64,000 nucleotides of DNA, from positions 8,415-72,414 of the forward strand of contig NZ_JH976442.1 of assembly GCF_000306965.1 (NCBI RefSeq). The letters are read 5' to 3'. Source of the DNA: Amphibacillus jilinensis Y1. GTDB taxonomy: Bacteria; Bacillota; Bacilli; Bacillales; Amphibacillaceae. This document shows, in pieces, positions 1 through 8,795 of this stretch. The position numbers and the translations under genes were made by a program. Numbering within the stretch: position 1 is the stretch's first letter; each line of letters begins with the position of its first letter. The notes beneath the pieces are model-generated. The model worked only from the letters and a program-made list of their open reading frames with translations, had not been told where the DNA came from and searched no databases.

Positions 1-180
1 GAAGCCAATGGATGAGACTCCTTGAGGAATAGCCAGCCGAAGATCCACTTGAATAGCGCTTTTTCTACTCAAGTTAGCTGAGGTGATGCCTCAGGCTAGA
101 GCGTCACTATTTTACGACGTAAGGAGTGAAAATAGATGACGCTTTTGTGCCGGTGGGTGAAAGCGAGTCCATTGGCTGAC
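1..180. ncRNA. Unassigned multi-stem structured RNA candidate
   Basis: The segment folds into a closed multibranch structure. The closing stem pairs 4-12 with 168-176 (nine perfect pairs). Inside are hairpins 47-74, 76-97 (CTGAGG/CCTCAG around a 5-nt loop) and 101-142 (GCGTCA plus CTATTTT pairing with AAAATAG and TGACGC, about 13 pairs). No open reading frame explains it. I compared it from memory with lysine, M-box, yybP, SAM, T-box, cobalamin, c-di-AMP and FMN/TPP riboswitches, 6S, SRP and RNase P RNA and found no convincing match. No U-tract terminator follows on the plus strand, and the strand cannot be decided. It touches the window edge and may be incomplete. Confidence 0.5.
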
Positions 181-269
181 AGAACGATTTAATATTCGTG
201 TTTGGAACTCGTATAAGCAATTATGAAATTCATTCAGATAAGAAGTTATTTATTCTATAATCATTTCTA

Positions 270-374
270 CTACCTAAAAAACAAAACATAGACAATATTT
301 ACTATCCCCACAGTTATCGTAATTCCTCCAATAACTATGACGGTTAGAAACACTCTTCGTTGCTCTTTTTTCAT
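270..374 (-). CDS. Small hydrophobic single-pass membrane protein (34 aa)
   Basis: A 34-codon frame starts at ATG 372-374 behind a GGAGAG Shine-Dalgarno about 7 nt upstream and ends in TAG. The peptide has a basic N-terminus (MKKEQRR) followed by about 25 hydrophobic residues and a final arginine, so one membrane span with the N-terminus inside is expected. The family is not recognised. It lies next to the structured RNA at 1-180 and could share a transcript with it if both are read on the minus strand. Support is the good ribosome site and the clear membrane-protein composition; it is too short for certainty. Confidence 0.45.
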   Translation of the reverse strand: MKKEQRRVFLTVIVIGGITITVGIVNIVYVLFFR

Positions 375-933
375 ATCGATTCTCTCCATTCTTTTCTTTT
401 ATATTGTTATTACATTTCTATATAACATAAAAATAACTTCAATTAAAAAGGCTATTGAAACACCATTAATTGTTTGCACGTTACTTAAATAAAACAGGGA
501 TTTTGTAAATCTTAAGTAGCATTCTTTAAGGAAAACATATGTCAATATGTTTAACCGTATTCATCTATTGTGTATAGGTTTTTTATTAAAAATGTATGTG
601 ATCAGATAGCGAATGCGTTATATTTTAGAAGTTATATTACAATTTATGTATTATGCTTCAAGGCTACCACTTATTCCAATTATTTTCAATAACAAAAATA
701 TATAAATCCACATTTATTCCTTTTTTTACATTTTTCACATGTATCAATTTAGCAAGCTTTTTTCTGTTTAATGATGCAATGTGTTGCACTTAATACTAAA
801 TACCCTTGTATAAAGTTTATATTCCTCAGACGAAAGGATTGCCACTTCTCTTGTTCAGATTCTATCCTGCGATACGTCAAGTCAACAGCACTTAGGTTTC
901 ACAGCAGTTGACACTCATGCCAGACACAAAAAA
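375..933. other. AT-rich intergenic region without recognised content
   Basis: About 560 bases without a convincing frame on either strand. It contains scattered short inverted repeats and oligo-T runs but no riboswitch, tRNA or repeat-family copy that I could recognise. Confidence 0.5.
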
Positions 934-934
934 T

Positions 935-964
935 AAGCAAGAAGATACATAGATCTCCTTGCTC
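935..964 (-). terminator. Intrinsic terminator of cssRS
   Basis: On the minus strand AGCAAG-GAGAT pairs with ATCTTC-TTGCTT and is followed by a T-rich tract (TTATTTTTTG). It lies about 10 bases after the cssS stop codon. Confidence 0.6.
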
Positions 965-973
965 TATTGCTAA

Positions 974-2293
974 CTACAGCATGATAATAAAACGTGCACC
1001 ACCCATTGGAGAATGCTCAACTGTAATGGTACCATTGGAGCGTTGAACAATTGCCCTGGAAATCGCAAGGCCTAAACCGGTCTCTCCACCTTTTCCTTTT
1101 ATAAAACGTTCAAACAGGTGCGGCATTAATGCATCTTCAATCCCAGTACCATCATCATCAATAATAATTGAAATCCGTCCCGACTGTTGGGTTACTTCAA
1201 TATAGACCTGTGACTTCGCATGTCGGATCGCATTGGTTACAATATTCATCATCGCTTGTAGCATTTTTTCCTCGTCAACATGAATGGTCATGTCATCAAT
1301 CACTTTATGATAGAGGGCGATTTGTTGATCGGTAGCCAACGGTAAGGCCCTATCTACTGTAGCTTGAACCAATTCACTTGTATAAAGCGTGGTTTCTTGA
1401 TAAACATTTTCATCACTATCGAGCTTGGCTAATAAAATCATCTCATTAATTATTTTTTTCAAGCGTGCAATTTCAGCGACCATCACTTCAAGACCACGTT
1501 CTGATTCTTTTCCTTGAAAGACCCCATCTTTAATCCCTTCTGCATATCCTTGGATGGTCATTAATGGTGTTTTCAATTCGTGACTTGCATTTTGGAAGAA
1601 TTGTTGTTGTGATTTCATATAGCGTTGTAGTTCCGTGGCCATATCAATCACACTTTCTTCTACTTCTTTAATTTCACCCGTTGCTTTAATTCTTTCAATA
1701 TCATCAAAATGACGCTTTTCTATTTTCTTTAATTGATATCTCAATTGTGTGAGTGGTGTAACCAACCGATGTGTCAGATAATGCGTAAGCAAGATGATGA
1801 TCAGAATACCAACAAGAAAAACAATCATTAACCGATTAAAAAATGTTTGCTGAATTTCTTGTATATCATCCAAGGGAGTAATTAAAACAAGATCCCGTTC
1901 TAGCAAGTCTGGATACATCGGTAAAATGGAAACAACATAGTTTGTATCACCGTCAATCCATAGGGGTTGATCTCCTCTTGTTAAGTCATAGTGTGCAACC
2001 CATTGTTCTATGACGCCAATATCAAGTGAAGTGGAATAAAGCATGACTTGATCCATTGAGCGATCATAGACAAATAAATGGAGTTCTTCATCACTCAGCC
2101 AATTAGCAAAGTTACGTGGAGATACTTCACTAAAAAGAAATTGCGTTAATATTTCTCCTTTTTCCTGCAACTGATCTTGTTCATTTTGAATTAATACATT
2201 TAACAACAACGAATGAATAGTTACAGCAACGATAGCCATGGTAATGACCAGTAATGTAGTAAAAGCTAGCGTTAATTGTGTTTGTAATCTCAT
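974..2293 (-). CDS. cssS: Sensor histidine kinase CssS-like (secretion/envelope stress)
   Basis: Membrane histidine kinase of 439 aa. A first membrane span lies at about residues 8-31, an extracytoplasmic sensor domain at about 32-152 and a second span at about 153-172. HAMP/linker, then the HisKA H-box (SHELKTP, phosphoacceptor His238) and a C-terminal HATPase with N-box, DDDGTGI and GETGLGLAIS glycine motifs follow. Its start overlaps the response-regulator stop by four bases, so the two are translationally coupled. The neighbouring divergent HtrA gene is the known CssRS target context in Bacillus subtilis, where CssS senses misfolded secreted protein. The CssS name rests on that context, the length close to the B. 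subtilis protein (about 450 aa) and the CssR-like partner. Confidence 0.85.
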   Translation of the reverse strand: MRLQTQLTLAFTTLLVITMAIVAVTIHSLLLNVLIQNEQDQLQEKGEILTQFLFSEVSPRNFANWLSDEELHLFVYDRSMDQVMLYSTSLDIGVIEQWVAHYDLTRGDQPLWIDGDTNYVVSILPMYPDLLERDLVLITPLDDIQEIQQTFFNRLMIVFLVGILIIILLTHYLTHRLVTPLTQLRYQLKKIEKRHFDDIERIKATGEIKEVEESVIDMATELQRYMKSQQQFFQNASHELKTPLMTIQGYAEGIKDGVFQGKESERGLEVMVAEIARLKKIINEMILLAKLDSDENVYQETTLYTSELVQATVDRALPLATDQQIALYHKVIDDMTIHVDEEKMLQAMMNIVTNAIRHAKSQVYIEVTQQSGRISIIIDDDGTGIEDALMPHLFERFIKGKGGETGLGLAISRAIVQRSNGTITVEHSPMGGARFIIML

Positions 2294-2988
2294 TGCTCAT
2301 CCTCGTTTTCACAACTCAATCGGTAACCATAACCCCAAACGGTTTCAATAGGCAAACCATCAATTTTTTTACGCAAACGTTTGACAAGATCATCAACCGC
2401 ACGATCACTACCAAAATAGTCGTCACCCCAAATCAATGATAGCAGTTCTTCACGTGAAAAAGCGCGATTTTGACTTTGAATAAGGTTGGATAAAAGCTCG
2501 TATTCCTTTGCTGTCACCTCTATCTCCTTACCGTACCAGAACACACGTCTATCTGTTGCTCGAACAACAAGCTCTCCAGCCTTATACTCTGTTGTTGCTA
2601 AGTTATCCGACTTCTCTTGCACAGCTGAAGTCCTCTTAAATAAACGTTTGACACGGGCGACAAGCTCTCGTGGACTAAATGGTTTCGTTAAGTAATCATC
2701 GCTACCTAATTCAAGACCTAATATTTTATCGACTTCTTCATCTTTAGCTGAAATAATCACAATTGGCACTTCACTTTGCTGGCGAATTTTCTTACAAAGT
2801 TCATAGCCATCCATACCTGGTAGCATAATATCAAGAATCCACATGTCGGGTTGTTGCTCGCGAGTCATTTCCCAAGCATCCTCTGCATTATCTACCATTG
2901 ATACCTTGTAACCATCTTTTTTTAAGTAAGCCGAAACAATGTCTCTTATGTTCGGGTCATCTTCAACAATAAATATATGATAGGGCAT
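2290..2988 (-). CDS. cssR: OmpR-family response regulator CssR-like
   Basis: Response regulator of 232 aa. The receiver domain (about 1-118) has the acidic pocket (ED at 9-10), phosphoacceptor Asp53 in WILDIMLPG and the conserved Lys in LTKPF. The C-terminal winged helix ends with YFGSDRAVDDLVKRLRKK and VWGYGYRL, close to what I remember of B. subtilis CssR. It is the first gene of the cssR-cssS unit and divergent from htrA, whose transcription it probably activates on secretion or heat stress. An oligo-Gln/Thr-rich linker (about 119-133) joins the domains. No other assignment fits as well. Confidence 0.85.
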   Translation of the reverse strand: MPYHIFIVEDDPNIRDIVSAYLKKDGYKVSMVDNAEDAWEMTREQQPDMWILDIMLPGMDGYELCKKIRQQSEVPIVIISAKDEEVDKILGLELGSDDYLTKPFSPRELVARVKRLFKRTSAVQEKSDNLATTEYKAGELVVRATDRRVFWYGKEIEVTAKEYELLSNLIQSQNRAFSREELLSLIWGDDYFGSDRAVDDLVKRLRKKIDGLPIETVWGYGYRLSCENEDEQ

Positions 2989-3086
2989 CTCTCCAGCCTC
3001 CTTTATCTAGCTTTATTTTCCCACACTTATACCCAATCTGACCAGTTAAAAATCTTCCATACTTTTTTCACAATTATACCGAATTA

Positions 3087-3114
3087 TTGCCAAATGTGAT
3101 CGTTATACTATAAA
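3087..3114 (+). promoter_or_regulatory. Candidate htrA promoter
   Basis: TTGCCA (3087-3092) and TATAAA (3109-3114) are separated by 16 bases, about 50 bases before the htrA start. The 176-base cssR-htrA divergent region is where CssR would bind; I could not define its box by eye. Confidence 0.45.
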
Positions 3115-3164
3115 GTGTAGCAGAAATTCAGACAATTTTTTATCAAAAGGAAGGAGTGGAAAGT

Positions 3165-4445
3165 ATGAGTGAATTCCATGATCAACATCAACCAAATGAT
3201 GAAGAGCAGCAGTCAATATCTAACGATCAACCATCACAGGTGATCGATCATCAGATCCATTCAAATGCAGAAGTTAATCAAGAGGATAAAAAAACAACGC
3301 CGAATGCTTGGATGATTTGGCTTAGCGGGCTTACAGGTGGACTAACCGTTGCGATCATCGGTTTTCTCTTATTATTTACTGGGCTTATTCCATTAAATAT
3401 AACTGAGCAAAGTGAAGATATTGTTAGCCAAGAAACCACTTCGCAAAATGTCATTCAAACGTCGACAGCAGATGATGGCGTTTCATCAGAGGTATTAAGT
3501 AATGTAGCGGGGGCAGTCGTTGGCATTGCCAATGTTCAATCGCTTGACTTGTGGTCGGATAATGCAGAGTCAGGTTCAGGCTCAGGTGTTGTCTATAAAA
3601 TCGAAGATGATCGTGCCTATATCGTGACGAATCATCATGTTATCGATGGAGCAAATGAAATAGAAGTTATTTTATCAGACGATGAACATGTGAATGCAGA
3701 GTTACATGGTTCAGATGAACTCACAGACTTAGCTGTTCTATCCATTGATGCCGAGCATGTAGATACAGTCGCCACTTTTGGTAGCTCTTCTGACTTAGTC
3801 GTTGGAGAATCAGCAATTGCTATTGGAAATCCATTAGGGACTGATTTTGCCGGAACAGTGACAAAAGGAATTATTAGTGGCTTAGATCGTTCACTTGATG
3901 TTGATTTGAATAATGACGGTACCGCTGATTGGAACGTTGATGTTATTCAAACGGATGCAGCGATTAACCCTGGGAACAGTGGTGGAGCACTCGTTAATCG
4001 TGCTGGTGAAGTGATCGGCATCAACTCAATGAAGATAGCATTAAGCACGGTAGAAGGTATTGGATTCGCGATTCCAATAGATGAAGCCCAACCCGTAATT
4101 GAACAACTTGAAACAAATGGCTCGATAACGCGTCCATTTATGGGTATTAGCGCCATTGACTTCTCGAGTGTACCCCAACAGCATATTCAACAAACATTGA
4201 ATTTGGATCCTAATGAAATTGAAAGCGGGATTGTCATTGCCGAAGTTCACCCTGGATCTGCAGCGGATCAAGCCGGACTCAATGTTTATGATGTTGTCAC
4301 TACCATAAACGGGGAACCTATCGACGATATGATGGATCTAAGACAGTATTTGTATTCGGAAACAGAAGTTGGCGACACGATAACGATTACTTACTATCGT
4401 GACGGTGTAGCTGAAGAAACAACAGTTACTTTACAAGGCGAATAA
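3165..4445 (+). CDS. htrA: Membrane-anchored serine protease HtrA/DegP family
   Basis: Quality-control protease and chaperone of the cell-surface side of the membrane. ATG 3165 is chosen because AAGGAGTGG lies just upstream; an in-frame GTG at 3156 is inside that Shine-Dalgarno site. The 426-aa protein has an acidic Gln-rich cytoplasmic N-terminus (1-47), one membrane span (about 51-76), a trypsin-like domain with the triad His158 (NHHVIDG), Asp188 (DLAVL) and Ser272 (NPGNSGGAL), and a C-terminal PDZ domain (about 325-426). It faces cssRS, the expected stress regulator. B. subtilis has HtrA and HtrB paralogs; the cssRS neighbour there is HtrB (YvtA), so the paralog name is uncertain. Confidence 0.93.
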   Translation: MSEFHDQHQPNDEEQQSISNDQPSQVIDHQIHSNAEVNQEDKKTTPNAWMIWLSGLTGGLTVAIIGFLLLFTGLIPLNITEQSEDIVSQETTSQNVIQTSTADDGVSSEVLSNVAGAVVGIANVQSLDLWSDNAESGSGSGVVYKIEDDRAYIVTNHHVIDGANEIEVILSDDEHVNAELHGSDELTDLAVLSIDAEHVDTVATFGSSSDLVVGESAIAIGNPLGTDFAGTVTKGIISGLDRSLDVDLNNDGTADWNVDVIQTDAAINPGNSGGALVNRAGEVIGINSMKIALSTVEGIGFAIPIDEAQPVIEQLETNGSITRPFMGISAIDFSSVPQQHIQQTLNLDPNEIESGIVIAEVHPGSAADQAGLNVYDVVTTINGEPIDDMMDLRQYLYSETEVGDTITITYYRDGVAEETTVTLQGE

Positions 4446-4452
4446 AACAACC

Positions 4453-4583
4453 AATCAGTGGGCATTTTTGCTCTTTCCCCACTGATTGAAACAACATATT
4501 AACGCCCGTTATTTATCGCCTAAACAGAAGGGATCTGCTCTTTATTTTGAGGCAGGCATTTTATAACGGGTATCTGTGATAAA
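4453..4583 (+). repeat. Dispersed intergenic repeat, copy A
   Basis: First complete member of a repeat family that recurs through the window. Its parts in order are: a 5' hairpin with arms AATCAGTGGG and CCCACTGATT (4453-4487); a spacer; a long stem in which CGCCTAAA pairs with TTTTGAGGC and the outer CCCGTT pairs with AACGGG; and a terminal TATCTGTGATAAA mini-hairpin. In other copies the outer pairing is GTCCGT/ACGGAC, so this copy carries compensating changes. It lies between convergent htrA and the acetyltransferase genes. Confidence 0.8.
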
Positions 4584-4590
4584 CGATTCA

Positions 4591-4622
4591 TTCATAAAAG
4601 ATTCCCCATTATCTTTTATGAA
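4591..4622. terminator. Perfect 12-bp inverted repeat, probable terminator
   Basis: TTCATAAAAGAT pairs with ATCTTTTATGAA around an 8-nt loop between convergent genes. The T/A composition fits a weak bidirectional terminator after htrA. Confidence 0.45.
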
Positions 4623-4633
4623 TTTAACATAAA

Positions 4634-4661
4634 TCCGCTCATCTTATCAATGGTGAGCGGA
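4634..4661. terminator. Bidirectional terminator of convergent htrA and acetyltransferases
   Basis: TCCGCTCA pairs with TGAGCGGA (12-nt loop), followed by T-rich sequence on both strands, 45 bases after the end of the minus-strand acetyltransferase gene. Confidence 0.6.
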
Positions 4662-4705
4662 CTTAACTTTTAATCAATTGCCTCACATTTACTCAACATG
4701 GAGAG

Positions 4706-5164
4706 TTAGTTGAGATTTTTCGATTTTTCAAATAACATATCAACATGCATAATGTCATCTTCTAAATAATGATCAGAAATCGGCTTAAAACCAAACGATT
4801 GATAAAATTTAAGCAAATAGACTTGCGCATGAATTTTAATTTGATTTTCTTTCCAATCTTCAGTAATGGTCCTTATTGCTTGATCGACTAGCTTACGACC
4901 ATAGCCTTGTGCTCGATAAGTTGGATTAACCATAATTCGACCAATCGAAGCATAGCTGTCAAGAACACCTTTAGGAATTAAGCGTGCATAAGCAACCACT
5001 TCATCCCCTTCTTTTGCAAATAGGTGGACACATGTTTGATCAATCCCATCTACTTCTGGATAAGCACAGTTTTGTTCAACAACAAAAACAGCCACTCGAC
5101 TTTGCAAAATGTGATAAAGTTCATCTAAAGCTAATTGCTCAAATGTTTTAGCTTCCCAATACAT
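4706..5164 (-). CDS. ElaA-family GNAT N-acetyltransferase (second tandem copy)
   Basis: Acetyl-CoA-dependent N-acetyltransferase of unknown substrate, 152 aa. The N-terminal half carries the ElaA hallmark RVAVFVVEQNCAYPEVDG, followed by the GNAT core: the ARLIPKG strand, the acetyl-CoA loop IGRIMVNPTYRAQGYGRKLV and the C-terminal FYQSFGFKPIS. Its ATG at 5164 lies inside the 3' end of the preceding paralog (17-base overlap), so expression is coupled. The two proteins share layout and many motifs, which indicates a tandem duplication. The cellular target of ElaA proteins is not established. Confidence 0.85.
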   Translation of the reverse strand: MYWEAKTFEQLALDELYHILQSRVAVFVVEQNCAYPEVDGIDQTCVHLFAKEGDEVVAYARLIPKGVLDSYASIGRIMVNPTYRAQGYGRKLVDQAIRTITEDWKENQIKIHAQVYLLKFYQSFGFKPISDHYLEDDIMHVDMLFEKSKNLN

Positions 5165-5615
5165 TTAAATCCGCCTCCAATAACATATCAACATGCCAAA
5201 TATCATAATCTAGATACGGTTCTGATATAACACGGAAGCCAAAGGAACGATATAACTTTTCTAAATAGGCTTCAGCTTGAATTTTAATCACCGGTTCCCC
5301 CATGTTAATTAATAAATGCCTCAAGCCTTTTTCTAACATCATCTTACCATAACCGTAGCCTCTTTCTGTTGCTTTTACAATCACACGACCAAAAGAAGCC
5401 TCAGGATAAAAATGTCCACTTGGGATTAAGCGCATATAAGCGACAATTTCATTACCCTTCTTTAAAAATAAATGATTGGACATTTGATCGTAATTATCAA
5501 AGTCTTGGTAGTGGCAGTTTTGTTCAACGATAAAAGTATCTGTACGCAATTTGGCTATTTCATACCACTCCCTATTGTCTAATTCATTAAAGCTTTTAAG
5601 CCTCCAGTTTAACAA
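5148..5615 (-). CDS. ElaA-family GNAT N-acetyltransferase (first tandem copy)
   Basis: 155-aa paralog of the following gene, with RTDTFIVEQNCHYQDFDNYD, MRLIPSG, FGRVIVKATERGYGYGKMML and LYRSFGFRVIS. The start is taken as TTG at 5613-5615, preceded by AAGGGGTG at a suitable distance, because homologs begin at the WxLKSF segment; a longer frame from about 5657 lacks a ribosome site. It is the first gene of a two-gene unit and reads away from repeat copies B and C, which occupy its promoter region. The substrate is unknown. Confidence 0.82.
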   Translation of the reverse strand: MLNWRLKSFNELDNREWYEIAKLRTDTFIVEQNCHYQDFDNYDQMSNHLFLKKGNEIVAYMRLIPSGHFYPEASFGRVIVKATERGYGYGKMMLEKGLRHLLINMGEPVIKIQAEAYLEKLYRSFGFRVISEPYLDYDIWHVDMLLEADLNVLGS

Positions 5616-5701
5616 GACATCACCCCTTAAATTCTCTCTATTAGTAAACGAGCACAATAAAATATATGCTTGTCCACTTATTTGCGATTAAATGAACTAA
5701 C

Positions 5702-5832
5702 AATCAGTGGGGTTTTCGTTTTTCTCCTACTGATTGTTAGTTGAATAAATCAGGACATTAGCTCCCGCCTAAATAGATGACTATGCTCTATTTTGAGGCG
5801 GACCGTTTTACGGACGGTTAACTGTGATAAAA
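5702..5832 (+). repeat. Dispersed intergenic repeat, copy B
   Basis: Near-consensus copy: 5' hairpin AATCAGTGG...CTACTGATT, the segment GTTGAATAAATCAGGACATTAG, CCGCCTAAATAG pairing with CTATTTTGAGGCGG, then TTTTACGGACGGTTA and CTGTGATAAAA. It stands in tandem with copy C between divergent genes. Confidence 0.85.
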
Positions 5833-5841
5833 CGAACCTTC

Positions 5842-5980
5842 AATCAGTGAGAGTGTTCTCCTCGCACTGATTGGTAGCTGAGTGAATCAGGACATTAGCG
5901 ACCGTTAACGCCACTCGCTTAATTGACCAACTCTGTCTTTTTTGAGACAGGCGTTTTACGGACGGTTAACTGTGATAAAA
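5842..5980 (+). repeat. Dispersed intergenic repeat, copy C
   Basis: Tandem neighbour of copy B, ten bases apart, same orientation. The central stem is different in sequence but still paired (CTGTCT with AGACAG; AACGCC with GGCGTT), which is a sign of selection on structure. It ends with the common TGTGATAAAA, about 30 bases before the next start codon. Confidence 0.85.
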
Positions 5981-6010
5981 TGATCATAACAAATTTGAAA
6001 GGATTGTGGT

Positions 6011-6877
6011 ATGGAAATGACTAGAATTGGTTTGATTGGAACAGGTGTAATGGGAAAGGGTATCGGTTTAAATCTTATCCGCGCAGGTCATGAACTCCAC
6101 CTTTATACACGAACAAAGGAGAAAGCTAAAACGTTAATAGAGCAAGGTGCCACTTGGCATGATCGAATCCCAACCGTTGCGGAAAATTGTCAAGTGATCC
6201 TAACCATTGTTGGCTATCCAAGTGATGTAGAAGACATTTATTTCGGTTCGACAGGCATTATTGCAAATGCAAAACCAGGCAGTCTTCTAATTGATATGAC
6301 CACTTCAAAACCTGCACTTGCAGAAAAAATTGCTATAGAAGCGCAACATCAGCAATTAATCGCTTTGGATGCACCCGTATCAGGCGGGGATATCGGTGCA
6401 CAAAACGGAACGCTTTCTATTATGGTCGGCGGTGATCAAACTGGTTTTATACATGCGCGACCTTTATTTGAGATCATCGGTGAGAATATTATCCATCAAG
6501 GACCCGCTGGAGCTGGACAGCATACGAAGATGTGTAATCAAATAACCATCGCTTCTAATATGATTGGCGTTTCAGAAGCAATGGCTTATGCGAGAAAAGC
6601 GGGACTAAATCCGGATCAAGTATTAAAGAGCATTACCTCAGGTGCAGCAGGAAGTTGGTCGCTCTCTCATTTAGCACCAAGAATGATTAATGAAGATTTC
6701 AGCCCAGGATTTTATGTCAAACACTTTATTAAGGATATGTGTATCGCCCTCGAGACCGCAGAAGAAATGGAGCTTTCTACTCCTGGATTACAACTTGCCT
6801 ATCAACTTTATCAACAATTGGCGGAAGCGGGCGAGCAAGACAGTGGAACACAAGCCTTAATCAAACTTTTCAACTAA
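6011..6877 (+). CDS. NAD(P)-dependent beta-hydroxyacid dehydrogenase (3-hydroxyisobutyrate dehydrogenase family)
   Basis: Cytoplasmic oxidoreductase of 288 aa that oxidises a beta-hydroxyacid or reduces a tartronate-semialdehyde-like substrate. Visible motifs are the Rossmann loop IGLIGTGVMGKGIG (about 6-19), the substrate loop DAPVSGGDIGAQNGTL (about 120-135) and the catalytic Lys173 in GAGQHTKMCNQ. The family includes GarR, MmsB and B. subtilis YkwC, to which the size and motifs are close; the exact substrate cannot be read. It is monocistronic, starting at ATG 6011 after AAAGGA and ending before a strong terminator. Confidence 0.88.
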   Translation: MEMTRIGLIGTGVMGKGIGLNLIRAGHELHLYTRTKEKAKTLIEQGATWHDRIPTVAENCQVILTIVGYPSDVEDIYFGSTGIIANAKPGSLLIDMTTSKPALAEKIAIEAQHQQLIALDAPVSGGDIGAQNGTLSIMVGGDQTGFIHARPLFEIIGENIIHQGPAGAGQHTKMCNQITIASNMIGVSEAMAYARKAGLNPDQVLKSITSGAAGSWSLSHLAPRMINEDFSPGFYVKHFIKDMCIALETAEEMELSTPGLQLAYQLYQQLAEAGEQDSGTQALIKLFN

Positions 6878-6918
6878 GGTTCGTCCATGTTTGTCATTTG
6901 TTAATCAATCGCTTATAT

Positions 6919-6971
6919 AAAAAGCCTATCACGAATGCAGATGTTCCAAAGGCATTCATGATAGGCTTTTT
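6919..6971. terminator. Strong bidirectional terminator
   Basis: AAAAAGCCTATCA pairs with TGATAGGCTTTTT, extended by GAATGC/GCATTC, between the dehydrogenase and the convergent minus-strand gene. Confidence 0.85.
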
Positions 6972-6986
6972 AAGTTATGTCAAACA

Positions 6987-7289
6987 TTATTGTTTTCGAA
7001 GACTGTTTTGATACTGAGCAACTACCCATGCCAAATCATCATTACCATACACCTGTAAAACTTCGATTAAAAGTGGTGTATCAATCTCATCTGCTTGCTC
7101 CGAAGCTACCGTATGATCGATACTTTCAACCAACTTGTCTAATCCCTTTTGATGCGGATATGCCTGTTGATAAACGACGTATGGATCTAATTGATGATTA
7201 ATGCACCATTGCGCAAACAAGAGAATCATCTGATCTTCCCCCGCTTGGTATTGCTCGATAATATATTGCTCACGTTCTTTTTCATTCAT
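6987..7289 (-). CDS. Conserved hypothetical protein (100 aa)
   Basis: Small soluble acidic protein with no signal or membrane segment. It begins MNEKEREQYIIEQYQAGED after a GAGGTGA ribosome site and appears helical throughout (FAQWCINHQLDPYVVYQQAYP). I recall similar short helical proteins in Bacillaceae but cannot assign a family or function. It is a single gene between a terminator and the divergent trhO. Confidence 0.7.
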   Translation of the reverse strand: MNEKEREQYIIEQYQAGEDQMILLFAQWCINHQLDPYVVYQQAYPHQKGLDKLVESIDHTVASEQADEIDTPLLIEVLQVYGNDDLAWVVAQYQNSLRKQ

Positions 7290-7487
7290 AGTGAATCACC
7301 TCATCTGTCAAAAATATAACGTCTACAACAGTGAATTGCAAATTTCATCAACTATTGAGACTTTTTAACTTAAACAACTAAAAGGTTGAAAAAGTAATTT
7401 GAATTACTTATAATTAGAGATTGCAAGAGACTCATGATTACCCCTACATCCGTATCTTGCAAATACGATAAATAGGTGGTTAGAAAA

Positions 7488-8456
7488 ATGGAAAATTATC
7501 AAGTATTATTATACTACAACTATGTCAATATTGATGACCCTGAGAGATACGCTGAAGAGCATAAAACATTTTGTGACTCCCTAGGACTTAAAGGGCGCAT
7601 CCTTGTTGCTAAAGAAGGGATCAACGGAACGGTCTCCGGAACGATTAATGCCACACAGGCCTATATGGATGCTATGCATGCTGACCCTCGCTTTAGTGAG
7701 ATGCCCTTTAAAATTGACACAGCCGATGGACACGCTTTTAAAAAGATGAAAGTTAAGCCTCGACCGGAACTTGTCACGCTACGGTTAGGAGAAGAGGATA
7801 TTAACCCTCGTGAAGTGACTGGCAATTATCTAGAACCCAAAGCATTTTACCAAGCGATGAAAGATGACAATACGATTGTGATCGATGCGCGTAATGATTA
7901 CGAATATGATCTCGGACATTTTCGTGGTGCAATACGTCCAGAAATTCGTACTTTTCGTGAATTACCACAATGGATTAAAGAGCATAAAGAAAAATTTAAG
8001 GACAAACGTATCTTAACTTATTGTACCGGCGGTATTCGTTGTGAGAAATTCTCTGGTTGGTTGCTTGAACAAGGCTTTGAAAATGTCAATCAACTTCATG
8101 GAGGTATTGCAACTTATGCTAAAGATACGGAAACCAAAGGACAGCTTTGGGATGGTAAGATGTATGTTTTCGATGAACGCATTAGCGTTCCGATTAATCA
8201 GGTTGAACACGTCATTGTTGGTAAAGATTACTTTGATGGTACACCTTGCGAACGCTATATCAATTGCGGGAATCCTGAATGCAACAAGCAAATTATTTGT
8301 TCAGAAGAAAACGAGCATAAATATTTAGGTGGTTGTACTCATGCATGTCGTACACACCCACGCAATCGATATATTGACCAAAATCAGTTAACAAACGATG
8401 AAGTTGAAGCTCGCTTAAGTGCGATCGCTAAAGAAGAACAACATAACGCCATTTAA
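7488..8456 (+). CDS. trhO: tRNA uridine(34) hydroxylase TrhO, rhodanese family
   Basis: Oxygen-dependent enzyme that makes 5-hydroxyuridine at the wobble position of tRNA, the first step to mo5U in Gram-positive bacteria. ATG 7488 is used because AGGTGG is 7-8 bases upstream; an in-frame GTG at 7476 is inside that site. The 323 residues comprise an acylphosphatase-like N-terminal domain (about 1-95), a rhodanese domain with catalytic Cys179 in [12 protein letters not shown], and a cysteine-rich C-terminus ([26 protein letters not shown]), all typical of the YceA/YbfQ family. Confidence 0.93.
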   Translation: MENYQVLLYYNYVNIDDPERYAEEHKTFCDSLGLKGRILVAKEGINGTVSGTINATQAYMDAMHADPRFSEMPFKIDTADGHAFKKMKVKPRPELVTLRLGEEDINPREVTGNYLEPKAFYQAMKDDNTIVIDARNDYEYDLGHFRGAIRPEIRTFRELPQWIKEHKEKFKDKRILTYCTGGIRCEKFSGWLLEQGFENVNQLHGGIATYAKDTETKGQLWDGKMYVFDERISVPINQVEHVIVGKDYFDGTPCERYINCGNPECNKQIICSEENEHKYLGGCTHACRTHPRNRYIDQNQLTNDEVEARLSAIAKEEQHNAI

Positions 8457-8498
8457 AAGTTAAGACGAGGAGATTTCCTAAGAGAATATACAAAAAAC

Positions 8499-8533
8499 AG
8501 TGGGTAAGGTTATCAGCAGATGATCTTACCCAC
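8499..8533 (+). terminator. Terminator after trhO
   Basis: AGTGGGTAAG pairs with CTTACCCACT around a short loop about 40 bases after the stop codon; the following tract is T-rich but broken. Confidence 0.6.
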
Positions 8534-8637
8534 TATTTATGGTAGCGTGAAGTGAAGGAAAACGCGAGGCCTCTTTTCTGATATTAACCAATAGTTTTGA
8601 TTCATTCCTTTTAACGATACCATAATAAACTTTCACT

Positions 8638-8745
8638 TTAATCAATGGGCCATTTCATTCATCTCCCACTGATGGGTCGTTGAGGGAATCAAAACATTAG
8701 CGTCCTAGCTCCGGCTTAAAATAGATGAACTCTGCTCTCTATTTT
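8638..8745 (+). repeat. Dispersed intergenic repeat, copy D (degenerate)
   Basis: Recognisable by ATCAATGGGCC...CCCACTGAT, GTTGAGGGAATCAAAACATTAGCGTCC and ATAGATGAAC...CTCTCTATTTTTTGA. The 3' GGACGG and GTGATAAAA parts are lost. It lies in the promoter region of the glutathione peroxidase gene. Confidence 0.6.
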
Positions 8746-8795
8746 TTGACATTGTTATTAGAGCTTGCTATCTTTGAATTAAGGAGGTGCTTCGC

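Noticed and set aside
1-180. Lysine or M-box riboswitch at the left edge
   Set aside because: GCCGAAG and GATGAGACTCCT recall parts of these families, but the other conserved blocks and the stem order do not fit.
2486-2695. Plus-strand frame inside cssR
   Set aside because: Complete shadow of a well-supported response-regulator gene, with no ribosome site.
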